64,000 nucleotides of DNA. Origin: CSP1-5 sp964558395. GTDB lineage: Bacteria > Methylomirabilota > Methylomirabilia > Methylomirabilales > CSP1-5. The stretch spans positions 22,711-86,710 of the forward strand of contig CAZLDS010000004.1 of the NCBI GenBank assembly GCA_964558395.1, written 5' to 3'. Both the position numbers and the translations under genes were made by a program. The notes under the pieces are model-generated. The model saw only the letters and a program-made list of their open reading frames with translations, was not told where the DNA came from and searched no databases. How positions within the stretch are numbered: the stretch's first letter is position 1; each line of letters opens with the position of its first letter. Positions 18,131-25,740 of this stretch are shown piece after piece.

Positions 18131-19303
18131 CTAACGCAGCTGCGTCATATCAATGAAGTCGCCGTCTGTCATGACCGCGGCGTGTTCGATGTAATTCTGG
18201 AGTTCGCGCACGTTTCCCGGCCAGTCGTACTGCAGCAGCAGCCGGAGGGTCCTGGGCGTGACCCCACTAATCTGCTTGTCATTGTTTGAGTTCAGTTGCT
18301 GGATGAAGTGATGAACGAGCAGGGGGATATCATCTTTTCGCTCCCTCAAGGGGGGCATCGTGACGCTGATGACATCGAGCCGATAGAACAGGTCTTCCCG
18401 GAAGCGGCCAGCCTTGACGAGGCCCTTCAGGTCTTGATTCGTCGCCACGATAATACGCACATCGACCCGGGTCGACTGACTCTGTCCCACCCGTCGAAAC
18501 TCCCGATTATGAATCACCCGCAACAGCTTCGCCTGAAGCGGCAGTGGCAACTCCGCCACCTCGTCCAGGAACACCGTCCCCGTATCTCCGAGTTGGAAGA
18601 CTCCTACGCGATCCCCCACTGCTGACGTGAAGGCCCCCCGGACATGGCCAAACATCTCGCTCTCCATGAGCCCTTCGGGAATCGCCGCACAATCCAACAC
18701 GACGAAGGGGCGGCCTGCGCGGCGGCCACTATCATGAATTGCCCGGGCCACCAACTCTTTCCCGGTGCCACTTTCCCCATAGATACAGACGTTGGCCTCT
18801 GAGTGAGCTACTTTCATGACCCAGCCATACACCTCGCGCATCGCGTCGGATTTGCCGACGATCTGATCCGCAAATAGCCATTCCTCATTGCTCTTATGAG
18901 GCTTGGCCAACGCAGGACCGCCCTCGGCACTTAAGTGGCTGCGTGTCAACACGCGTTCCATGACGGCCAGCAACGACGCACGCGAAAATGGCTTACTCAG
19001 GACGTCAAAGGCCCCGGCGGCCGTGCACTCAGCCAGCAAGGCGCTGTCGGCCGTTCCCGCGATGACGACGATGGCCGCATTCGGGGCCTGGCGCTGAATA
19101 GTCGTGAAGAACTTCCGTCCATCCGCGGACGTCTCGTCCAGATCGACGAAGACGGCATAAAATTGCTTTTCCTTTAGGAGCTGAGGTGCGTCAGCCCAGG
19201 ATGCAATCGCCACCCTCGTGACCCAAGGCGAGGAGAGAAGCGGCTTCGTATATTCCGCGGCCGCTGAGGAACTTCCCACGATCAGGACCTGGGGTGCCTT
19301 CAT
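18131..19303 (-). CDS. NtrC-type AAA+ response regulator lacking its HTH domain
   Basis: A 390-residue protein: receiver (1-120) then sigma54-type AAA+ domain (145-385). The receiver keeps Asp54 and a Lys in LSKPF, but the acidic metal pocket is replaced by serines (VGSSSAA). The ATPase has Walker A GESGTGKE (176-183), Walker B TVFLDEV and an arginine-finger region, but the sigma54 contact loop reads GAFTSA (223-228) instead of GAFTGA. The protein stops right after the AAA+ lid, so the Fis-type helix-turn-helix (about 60 residues) is absent. The start is ATG 19303 with GGAGG five bases away. It may act without DNA binding, or be a decaying gene; flanking regulator remnants favour past rearrangement. 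Confidence 0.85.
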   Translation of the reverse strand: MKAPQVLIVGSSSAAAEYTKPLLSSPWVTRVAIASWADAPQLLKEKQFYAVFVDLDETSADGRKFFTTIQRQAPNAAIVVIAGTADSALLAECTAAGAFDVLSKPFSRASLLAVMERVLTRSHLSAEGGPALAKPHKSNEEWLFADQIVGKSDAMREVYGWVMKVAHSEANVCIYGESGTGKELVARAIHDSGRRAGRPFVVLDCAAIPEGLMESEMFGHVRGAFTSAVGDRVGVFQLGDTGTVFLDEVAELPLPLQAKLLRVIHNREFRRVGQSQSTRVDVRIIVATNQDLKGLVKAGRFREDLFYRLDVISVTMPPLRERKDDIPLLVHHFIQQLNSNNDKQISGVTPRTLRLLLQYDWPGNVRELQNYIEHAAVMTDGDFIDMTQLR

Positions 19304-19475
19304 AGAAACCTCCAATCCAATTAGGAGGGGCTATCTATCTTATAAGAAAGAGGTGTTCGGGTGAGAATCGGGGCGCGACCCTTTTTTCATCCCGGGGAAA
19401 ATCCCGTGCTTTACCTCGGGGAGCACCCAATGAAATCGTAGGAAAATCCTCGAAGAGGGCAATCGCCCCCACTAC

Positions 19476-19571
19476 CTAGTCAGATACTTCTCGCTTCATC
19501 ATATATCCATTCGCCCCTGCCCGACGAGCGAGCGATCTCGCTGACCCACACGTGGCTGCCGCCTTGCGGAT
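19476..19571 (-). pseudogene. remnant of a NarL/FixJ-type receiver domain
   Basis: The minus-strand frame ending at TAG 19476 reads ARSLARRAGANGYMMKREV-SD-stop and continues in frame as VVGAIALF. This matches the alpha4-beta5-alpha5 part of NarL-type receivers (typical form AxRAGAxGYLxKxxxxxExVxAI), with the conserved Lys and with the stop at a normally coding position. Nothing upstream in this frame extends to a full domain. Confidence 0.55.
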
Positions 19572-19605
19572 CTTTGGAAATTCCCATGAAAGGCCTGTCT
19601 GGGAT

Positions 19606-19749
19606 TCAGCACACAAGCATTGGAAGGAAGATGCTTGTCCGGCGGTTGTCTCCCTGGGTATTCCGGGCAATCATGACTCCGAGCTTCACCTTCACCACCC
19701 CCGAGTCAACCACGGGGGCATCGGCGGCTGACACATTACGAAAAACCAC
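19606..19749 (-). CDS. possible small protein, 47 aa
   Basis: A short frame from GTG 19749 with AGGAG nine bases upstream. The product contains VVKVKLGVMIARNTQGDN and ends PMLVC. No family is recognised. It may equally be non-coding; only the ribosome site and a plausible composition support it. Confidence 0.22.
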   Translation of the reverse strand: MVFRNVSAADAPVVDSGVVKVKLGVMIARNTQGDNRRTSIFLPMLVC

Positions 19750-19803
19750 ACACGTACACTCCTACGTGCAGGAAAGTTGCAGACCCGGACGCGCAAAGCC
19801 AGC

Positions 19804-20352
19804 CTATTCACCCAGGAGGTGTCCAATCATCGCCTCCATCTCGGCGTATCCTCCCTCACCGATACGCGTGTAACGGATGATCCCCTGCTTGTCAATGAGG
19901 TGAAGGGTAGGCCAGTATCGGGTGCGGTATCGGTTCCATGTGGCAAAGTCGTTGTCGAGGGCGACTGGATACGAGATCCCCAGCTCTTTGCAGGCTGATG
20001 TCACCTTGTCCAGCGGCTTTTCCCAACCAAACTCGGGTGAGTGGATGCCAATGATCGCGAGACCCTGAGGCCCGAATCGTTTATGCCAATCCACCAACTG
20101 GGGGATTGTGTTCCGACAGTTTATTCACCCGTAGGTCCAAAATTCCAGAAGGATAACCTTTCCGCGAAGATCGGCGAGGCGCACCGGTGCAGAATTGATC
20201 CACACCTGGTTGGTGAGCTCTGGGGCCCGCTGGCCGATCAGTGATGCTTCTACCCACGCCAGCGAGAGCCATACGATCCCCAGCGTGGTGACGATAATCC
20301 AAGGTTTGAAACGTCTTTGGGTTCTCATCGCTTGCGCTGACAACGGAATCAT
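19804..20352 (-). CDS. TlpA/thioredoxin-like selenoprotein (UxxC active site)
   Basis: One continuous 182-codon frame interrupted by a single TGA at 20125-20127. The N-terminus is a signal anchor (about residues 16-38) and the rest is a thioredoxin fold of the TlpA/DipZ type. The active-site region reads VILLEFWTYG-TGA-INCRNTIP, where relatives have FWTYxCINC; the TGA therefore replaces the first, nucleophilic Cys, giving U76-I-N-C79. The rest of the fold is intact (YWPTLHLIDKQG with the cis-Pro). A hairpin with a G in its loop lies 26 bases after the TGA. It should reduce or exchange disulfides outside the membrane, fed by CcdA encoded 74 bases upstream. A conventional gene caller would split it in two. 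Confidence 0.85.
20087..20108 (-). promoter_or_regulatory. candidate bacterial SECIS hairpin of the thioredoxin-like gene
   Basis: On the minus strand CAAUCC pairs with GGAUUG, then a C.U mismatch, two more G-C pairs and the apical loop AGUU. The loop begins 26 bases after the UGA and has a G in its first two positions, as bacterial SECIS elements do. Structure drawn by eye, not computed. Confidence 0.5.
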
Positions 20353-20426
20353 AATCTGTTGCTTCGCTTAACCCATATTAGGCCGGGCGGGCGAGAAGAG
20401 AAAGCCGGAAATCCTCTCGGGAGGTG

Positions 20427-21173
20427 TTAGAGACGCTGAAAGAGCCATTCAGGCGTGAAGTGCAGCGCGAAAGTCGAGAGGAGGGTGAAATAGTCCGTCA
20501 AAAGCAATACGCCCACTAGGATGAGCAAGAGACCGCTCCCGCGACTCACCCAGGGGAGCAGGCGCGTGAACCGACGGAAGAAGTAGAGGAACCGCTCAAA
20601 AAGCAGCGCGCTGAGAAAGAAAGGAATGGCGAGCCCCGCGGAGTAGGCCACGAGCAGGAGGATGCCCTGCCCGACGGTCTGGGAGGTGCTTGCCATGACC
20701 AGGATCGAACCGAGAATGGGGCCCACACACGGAATCCATCCGGCGGCAAAGGTCACGCCTACCAGGAAGGCCCCCAGGTAGCCACCGGGTTGGACCTTCA
20801 AGTCCACGTGTCTTTCTCGCATCAGGAACGGGAGGCTGAGCCATCCGGCGATGTGCAGCCCAAACAGAATAACCAACAGCCCACCGATTTTGCGAATGAC
20901 GAGCTGATAATCAAACAGGACCTGGCCGAGTGCGGTTGCTGAGGCCCCGAAGGCGATGAATATGCTCGAGAATCCAACAATAAAGGCCACGGAATGCGAG
21001 AGGAGAAGGCGTCGATTCTTGGCATGAGGAGCTGAGCCTTGCACCTCCTCCACGGAGAGACCACCTACGAAAGCGAGGTAGGAAGGGATGAGGGGAAAGA
21101 CACAGGGCGAAAGGAACGAGAGCAGACCTGCCCCCATGGCTACCAAGACCGATACTTGCGCCGCCGCGCTCAT
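20427..21173 (-). CDS. ccdA: cytochrome c biogenesis/thiol-disulfide transporter CcdA
   Basis: A 248-residue membrane protein with six predicted transmembrane segments. The two redox cysteines are in SPCVFPLIP (helix 1) and GWIPCVGP (helix 4), the pair that shuttles electrons from cytoplasmic thioredoxin to periplasmic thioredoxin-like proteins. It lies 74 bases upstream of the TlpA-like selenoprotein, its likely acceptor, and downstream of the sigma/anti-sigma genes on the same strand with a 199-base gap. The ribosome site GGAGG is 12 bases from the ATG, which is rather far. Confidence 0.92.
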   Translation of the reverse strand: MSAAAQVSVLVAMGAGLLSFLSPCVFPLIPSYLAFVGGLSVEEVQGSAPHAKNRRLLLSHSVAFIVGFSSIFIAFGASATALGQVLFDYQLVIRKIGGLLVILFGLHIAGWLSLPFLMRERHVDLKVQPGGYLGAFLVGVTFAAGWIPCVGPILGSILVMASTSQTVGQGILLLVAYSAGLAIPFFLSALLFERFLYFFRRFTRLLPWVSRGSGLLLILVGVLLLTDYFTLLSTFALHFTPEWLFQRL

Positions 21174-21372
21174 CTCTTGAAAAATCCTCCGTCGCTCCGC
21201 GTTTCTTTCTCCATCTGATCATAGTAACGGCCGGGACGGCATTTGGCAACGGTCCCCCATCCCCTCGCTTCCCCGCATGCCCACAATCCCTCGGTGCCCG
21301 CGGCTCCCCACGCCGCCGTAACTTTCGGGTCGCGAGGAGGTGTCCTTCGGAGGACCGGCGTGCCAGGTCGAC

Positions 21373-22188
21373 TCAAGGGTGGCTGCCTTCGGAAAAGACG
21401 AGGGCACACTCGACGAGCTCGTCCCAGCCTACATCCGACACCAGCGCGTAAGTCATGTCCCCGCTATCCCAAAGGAGGATGTGTTTTCCCTGATACGCAG
21501 CGCTATAAAAGACCATACCCGATAGCTCCACCTTCTCGAGGCCCTCCAGCGAACCGCCATATCGCGGAAAGGCGAAGAGTGAGATGATGTTTCGTCCCTT
21601 TTCGTACAGGATATACGCCGCCCGATGACCGGCCAGACGCGTGACCCGGCTACCGAGCAGCCGGATCCCCGCAGCGCTATAGTCCGGCACCCGGACGCGA
21701 TGCCCGGTGCGCCCTTGAACCCAGACGGCCACCTGCTGGAGGTTCTCACTGGAAAGCTCTGTGGGGTTTTCGAGGGGGGCGAACTTCATGTGTTCCATGA
21801 CCAGTTGAGCGACGAGCGGGTGAAGTGCGGGCGGCAAGCGGGGCGTCGCAATCAGATATCCGAGGAGTCCCCCGAGGAAGATGAGAAGCACCGAGGCGGC
21901 CAACGCCAACCACGACGCACGCCACCCCCAGCTCGACGTCCGAGCGGACCGCTTCCCTCCCTCGTCCAGCTCCCCAATCCTCGCTCGGAGCTTCTCCGCG
22001 ACATGGGGCGGAACTGGTTCCTGAGAAACCGCCCTTCTGAGTTCTTCCCGGAATGCGTGTTCCGCCTCGACAGCCCGCTGGCAGGAAGGGCACTCCTGAA
22101 GATGCCCTTCGACCTCTAACGTCATCGAGGCGTTAAGTTCCCCGTCGCAATACGCTTGAAGAAACCGTGCAACCTCAGGACACCTCAT
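21373..22188 (-). CDS. zinc-binding anti-sigma factor (membrane-anchored)
   Basis: A 271-residue protein. The N-terminus is a ZAS domain: Cys3, then His29-x3-Cys33-x2-Cys36 (GHLQECPSC), a zinc site that in several homologues responds to oxidation. A coil leads to one transmembrane helix (about residues 88-112), followed by an extracytoplasmic sensor domain of about 155 residues that I do not recognise. The start is ATG 22188 with AGGAGG four bases upstream; the longer reading overlaps the sigma gene. It follows the sigma gene by 16 bases and must bind it. Confidence 0.88.
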   Translation of the reverse strand: MRCPEVARFLQAYCDGELNASMTLEVEGHLQECPSCQRAVEAEHAFREELRRAVSQEPVPPHVAEKLRARIGELDEGGKRSARTSSWGWRASWLALAASVLLIFLGGLLGYLIATPRLPPALHPLVAQLVMEHMKFAPLENPTELSSENLQQVAVWVQGRTGHRVRVPDYSAAGIRLLGSRVTRLAGHRAAYILYEKGRNIISLFAFPRYGGSLEGLEKVELSGMVFYSAAYQGKHILLWDSGDMTYALVSDVGWDELVECALVFSEGSHP

Positions 22189-22204
22189 CCGTCCTCCTTC
22201 TAAC

Positions 22205-22750
22205 CTATTCGCTCTTCGTGTAGTCCTGAAGAGCGTCTCGCAACGCCTGCCGGCCACGGTACAGCCGCGACATCACGGTCCCGATGGGACACTGGGAGAT
22301 CTCTGCGATCTCCCGATAGCTACAGCCCTCGAGATCCGCCAGGACCACCGTCAGGCGCAGCTTCGGCGGAAGGGCCGCGATGGCCCGCTGAATCTCCTCG
22401 CCCGTCAACCGGCGAATGAGATCGACCTCGGGAGCCCGGGACATCACGCTCCCGCGCTCCGCCTCCCGGTAGACTCGCTCCTCGTCAAAGTCGACTCCCT
22501 GCGCAGAGGCCTGCCGGATCCGATTAACAAAGAGATTGTGCAAGATGGCAAAGAGCCAAGCCCGACAATCGGTCCCCTGTTGGAACTGATGGAAGAAGCG
22601 GTATGCCCTGAGGAACGTCTCTTGAAAAAGATCCTCCGCCTCGCTCTTATTTCGCGTGAGCCGCAGGGCCGCGTTGTATATTCGCTGCATATGGACCAGG
22701 GCAATCTCCTCAAATTCTTGCCGCCCTGGGTCTCCGCGATCGGGCCCCAT
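22205..22750 (-). CDS. ECF-type RNA polymerase sigma factor
   Basis: A 181-residue group 4 sigma factor. Region 2 contains SEAEDLFQETFLRAYR (-10 recognition) and DCRAWLFAILHNLFVNRIR; region 4 contains YREIAEISQCPIGTVMSRLYRGRQAL (-35 helix-turn-helix). The start is ATG 22750, with AGGAG six bases upstream. It is co-transcribed with its anti-sigma factor. Its own upstream region carries GGGAATA-N17-GTT, the same element found ahead of the divergent DUF3179 gene, which suggests autoregulation and a shared regulon. Confidence 0.93.
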   Translation of the reverse strand: MGPDRGDPGRQEFEEIALVHMQRIYNAALRLTRNKSEAEDLFQETFLRAYRFFHQFQQGTDCRAWLFAILHNLFVNRIRQASAQGVDFDEERVYREAERGSVMSRAPEVDLIRRLTGEEIQRAIAALPPKLRLTVVLADLEGCSYREIAEISQCPIGTVMSRLYRGRQALRDALQDYTKSE

Positions 22751-22797
22751 CACCTGCTCCTGATGAAGGGGGAAAGGGCCCCATTCTCGTTCACGGG

Positions 22798-22824
22798 AAC
22801 AGCCCCACCACCGAGAATATTCCC
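22798..22824 (-). promoter_or_regulatory. candidate ECF promoter of the sigma/anti-sigma operon
   Basis: On the minus strand: GGGAATA, 17 bases, GTTCCC. The -35-like half and the spacer match the element at 22916-22942 on the other strand exactly. It ends 48 bases upstream of the sigma start codon. Confidence 0.6.
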
Positions 22825-22915
22825 TTTCCCAGAGAGATGCCCCTTCATCTTCAACAAATCCCCCGCAGCTGTCAACCGGATCGCCGACCCCTCACGCGCC
22901 TTTTCGCCAAAATCA

Positions 22916-22942
22916 GGGAATAACATGCACCATCACCCTGTT
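22916..22942 (+). promoter_or_regulatory. candidate ECF promoter of the DUF3179 gene
   Basis: GGGAATA, 17 bases, GTTGAA, ending about 60 bases before the DUF3179 start codon. Same sequence and spacing as the divergent copy at 22798-22824. Confidence 0.6.
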
Positions 22943-23003
22943 GAACGCATATAAGAAGGACACTTGAGGGAGGGCAACGGAGAAAAGGGAGTTGGTTCTG
23001 GGT

Positions 23004-24080
23004 ATGAAGCAATATGTCTCGGCTGAACTGTCAGTCCTCGCACTTTTGTGGGTAATTCCTACTCTCGCTGGCCCCCTTCCTTATCAAGGCAGTCTGATCA
23101 TCGACGGAGCCCCGGTGATCACCGTCCTCGGCAAAGATGCCATCCCGGCCACCAACCGGCCGGAGTTTATGTCGGTCCAGGAACCCAGTCCAGACTTCCG
23201 GGACGACGAACCGGTTCTGGGGGTACGGCGAGGCACGGTGGCCCGGGCCTATTCCCTCTGGCAACTAAACCACCACGAAATTGTCAACGACCAGGTGGGA
23301 GATCTCCCACTCGCCATTACGTGGTGACCCCTCTGTTTCACGGGCATCGTGTATGTCCGACCAACATATCAGGGAAAACCACTCACCTTCGGCGTCAGTG
23401 GGATGCTCTGGAAAGACGCCCTCGTCATGTATGATCGGGAGACCGAAACCCTGTGGAGCCACTTTAACGCCAGGGCCATCCACGGGACGCTCCGGGGGAC
23501 GGAGCTCAAACCTTACCCTGCGATTCACACAACATGGGGGGAGTGGAAGCAACTCTATCCCAATAGCAAGGTGCTGTCGAAAAGAGCGACGCTCGGGGGT
23601 ATCAGAGGTCCCCATAACGTGTACGCCGGGTATATGGCCGACCCGAATCAGCTCGGGATCTTCGGGACGCGCAATCCGGACCACACCCTGCCTGGAAAGG
23701 AGCACGTCTTTGGCCTCAAGTTCAAGGACGAGAGGGTGGCCTACCCGCTTCAATATCTGCGTCGCTCTCCGCTGGTCCATGACACGGTGGCTGGCGAACC
23801 GGTCCTCGTGGTGTTCATCGCCCGGGAAGCTACGGCAGTCGCCCTATCTCGTCATGTCGGGGGAAAGACCCTGGACTTCGCGCGTCTCCGTCAAACCGCA
23901 AGAAAATGGCTCATTGAGGATACGTTAACTGGGTCCAGATGGAGGGCACTGAATGGTGAAGCGATCGCTGGCCCACTGAAAGGGTCCCGCGTCACACCAC
24001 TGCCAGGACACCAGGTCTTTTGGTTCGCGTGGAAGGGGTTCTACCCGCACACGCGTCTGTGGACCGGAAATAAACCTTGA
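23004..24080 (+). CDS. DUF3179-family selenoprotein (UxxC), secreted
   Basis: A 358-codon frame with one in-frame TGA at 23325-23327. The N-terminus is a signal peptide (hydrophobic to about residue 22). The family motif normally reads CPLC followed by T/G and then LTFGVSG; here it is LPLAITW-TGA-PLCFTGIVYV, so the TGA stands for the first Cys (U108-P-L-C111). Downstream the DUF3179 hallmarks LTFGVSGMLWKDALVMYDRE and ETLWSHF are intact. The family's function is unknown; the paired Cys suggests extracytoplasmic redox or metal chemistry. The start is ATG 23004; TTG 22992 is possible. It diverges from the ECF sigma operon and shares its promoter element. Confidence 0.85.
23339..23351 (+). promoter_or_regulatory. 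candidate bacterial SECIS hairpin of the DUF3179 gene
   Basis: CACG pairs with CGUG around the loop GGCAU, which starts 15 bases after the UGA and opens with GG. The distance is close to that in E. coli fdhF. The stem is short (4 bp plus a possible U-A extension), so this is weaker than the thioredoxin candidate. A second hairpin, UAUGU/ACAUA, follows directly. Confidence 0.4.
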
Positions 24081-24239
24081 CAATGCCAGTTGGGGTTACT
24101 ATGAAGGGGGCACTTTTCCCGAACCCGCTCCCCCCGGGAAATCGCTTGCGCTTGCCCCCAGTCCGGGGTGGAGGCACCAATAATCGATGAGTCCTAGGAG
24201 TTCAATCAGGCGTCAAGCCTCGCGCAACTGCCTGTAACC

Positions 24240-25043
24240 ATGCATAGTCCAATCTCAGCCTTTGCAAAAGGGGCCTCCGCGTATCAGGAGTACCTTGAAA
24301 GCCCGCATGGGCGGCTCCGATTGGAGATTATCTGGCATCAATTGTCGGCCTTCATGGCGAAGGCATGGGGACCTAACCGAGAGCCCGTTCGGGTTCTCGA
24401 CATCGGCTGTGGGACCGGAGAAGTCGCTCTGCGCCTGGCTGCTCAGGGCCATGCGGTCACCCTCCTCGACTCGGTGGCGGCCATGCTGGATCTCGCCAAA
24501 GACAAGCTACGGGAGAAAGCACCGCCGCCCATTGCGCCATGCTTTCTCCACGGATCCCTCGAAGAGGCGTCCGATCTGCTCGAAAAGCAAACCTTCGATC
24601 TTCTCCTGTGCCACACGGTTGTGGAATACCTCCCAAATCCGGAGAGCGCCCTGGGTCCGTTTCGCTCCCTTCTCAACCGAGGGGGATTCCTCTCCCTGGT
24701 CACCCTGAATGATTGGCAAGCGCCAATCCGCCTGGCCGTCCGGGATCGTAAATTCGACCAGGCAAGGGACGCCCTCGCGGCCGAAGAACCCACAGATTCC
24801 CTCTTCGGCATTCCTCGCAAGCGGATGGTCACCCACGAATTGTGCACGCAACTCGAGGCGGTCGGGATCGAGGTGCTCAGTCATGAGGGCATCGTGGTCT
24901 TCGCAGATTATCTCCCATCCACGGTGCTCAAGGACACTTCTCACTTCGAATCCCTGCTCCGCCTCGAAGTAGAAGCCGCCACTCGTTCTCCCTTCAAAGA
25001 GGTAGCTCGGTACTTCCATCTCTGGGGCAGGCGGACCGGATAA
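24240..25043 (+). CDS. class I SAM-dependent methyltransferase, CmoM-like
   Basis: A 267-residue Rossmann methyltransferase. Motif I is VLDIGCGTGEVAL (about residues 52-64), then LLDSVAAMLDLA for the ribose-binding acidic loop and FDLLLCHTVVEYL for motif IV. The later part (LSLVTLNDWQAPIRLA, a basic loop, and VFADYLP near the end) resembles CmoM, which methylates carboxymethoxyuridine at tRNA position 34. The similarity is by eye, so the substrate is a suggestion. It begins the plus-strand run and is followed 15 bases later by a glycosyltransferase. Confidence 0.75.
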   Translation: MHSPISAFAKGASAYQEYLESPHGRLRLEIIWHQLSAFMAKAWGPNREPVRVLDIGCGTGEVALRLAAQGHAVTLLDSVAAMLDLAKDKLREKAPPPIAPCFLHGSLEEASDLLEKQTFDLLLCHTVVEYLPNPESALGPFRSLLNRGGFLSLVTLNDWQAPIRLAVRDRKFDQARDALAAEEPTDSLFGIPRKRMVTHELCTQLEAVGIEVLSHEGIVVFADYLPSTVLKDTSHFESLLRLEVEAATRSPFKEVARYFHLWGRRTG

Positions 25044-25058
25044 TCAGTTGGACTGCGG

Positions 25059-25736
25059 ATGGGAATCACGGTTATTATTCCGGCACTCAATGAAGAAGAG
25101 GCAATCGGCACGGTCGTGACCGAAGTCCCCCGCGACCTCGCGAGTGAGATTATCGTTGTAGATAACGGCAGCACGGATCGGACGGCGGACATGGCCAGCG
25201 CGGCCGGCGCGAAGGTGATTCGCGAGCCGATGCGAGGGTACGGGGCGGCCTGTCTCGCAGGAGCGATGGCGGCTCACAATGATATCCTCGTCTTCTTGGA
25301 CGGTGATCGGAGCGACGATCCGCAAGAAATGCCGGTTGTTCTTGCTCCCCTTCTGGACGGACAAGCTGATCTGGTCATCGGATCGCGTACGGCGGGCTTC
25401 ACCGAGAAAGGAGCGCTGACGTCGCAACAGCGGTTCGGGAACCAACTCGTCACCTGCGTCGTTCGACTCCTGTACGGCATTACCCTGACTGACATCGGTC
25501 CCTTTCGAGCCATCCGGGCGTCAGTCCTGCGAGATCTCGGCATGGAGCACAAGACCTATGGATGGCCTGTGGAGATGGTCGTTAAGGCAGCCAAGAAAGG
25601 CTACCGCGTTATGAATGTTCCGGTCAGCTGTCGGAAGAGAATCGGCGTCTCAAAGGTGGCGGGGACGATGAAAGGCAGCATCCTGGCGGGCTATCATCTA
25701 CTGTCGACCACTGTGCGATATGCCTGGAGGAGATAG
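25059..25736 (+). CDS. family 2 glycosyltransferase (dolichyl-phosphate-mannose-synthase-like)
   Basis: A 225-residue GT-A enzyme. It starts with VIIPALNEEEAIG, has the nucleotide-sugar motif IIVVDNGSTDRT and the DxD equivalent FLDGDRSDD (about residue 85). There is no transmembrane segment, as in short DPM1-like bacterial enzymes that transfer a sugar from a nucleotide to a polyprenyl phosphate. The gene ends 4 bases before the next start codon, so it is coupled to the radical SAM gene. Confidence 0.87.
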   Translation: MGITVIIPALNEEEAIGTVVTEVPRDLASEIIVVDNGSTDRTADMASAAGAKVIREPMRGYGAACLAGAMAAHNDILVFLDGDRSDDPQEMPVVLAPLLDGQADLVIGSRTAGFTEKGALTSQQRFGNQLVTCVVRLLYGITLTDIGPFRAIRASVLRDLGMEHKTYGWPVEMVVKAAKKGYRVMNVPVSCRKRIGVSKVAGTMKGSILAGYHLLSTTVRYAWRR

Positions 25737-25740
25737 CGCG

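Larger units (their letters stand above)
19304..19803. other. about 500-bp region of degraded or non-coding sequence
   Basis: No intact gene is evident. It contains a NarL-type receiver remnant (19476-19571) and one weak short frame (19606-19749). It separates the truncated NtrC-type gene from the selenothioredoxin-like gene. Confidence 0.5.

Noticed and set aside
20081..20352. Frameshift or simple nonsense mutation as explanation for the split thioredoxin gene
   Set aside because: The frame is unchanged across the TGA, no other lesion exists, the TGA sits exactly on the catalytic Cys, and a second redox gene nearby shows the same pattern. A mutation cannot be excluded without the genome, but is less likely.
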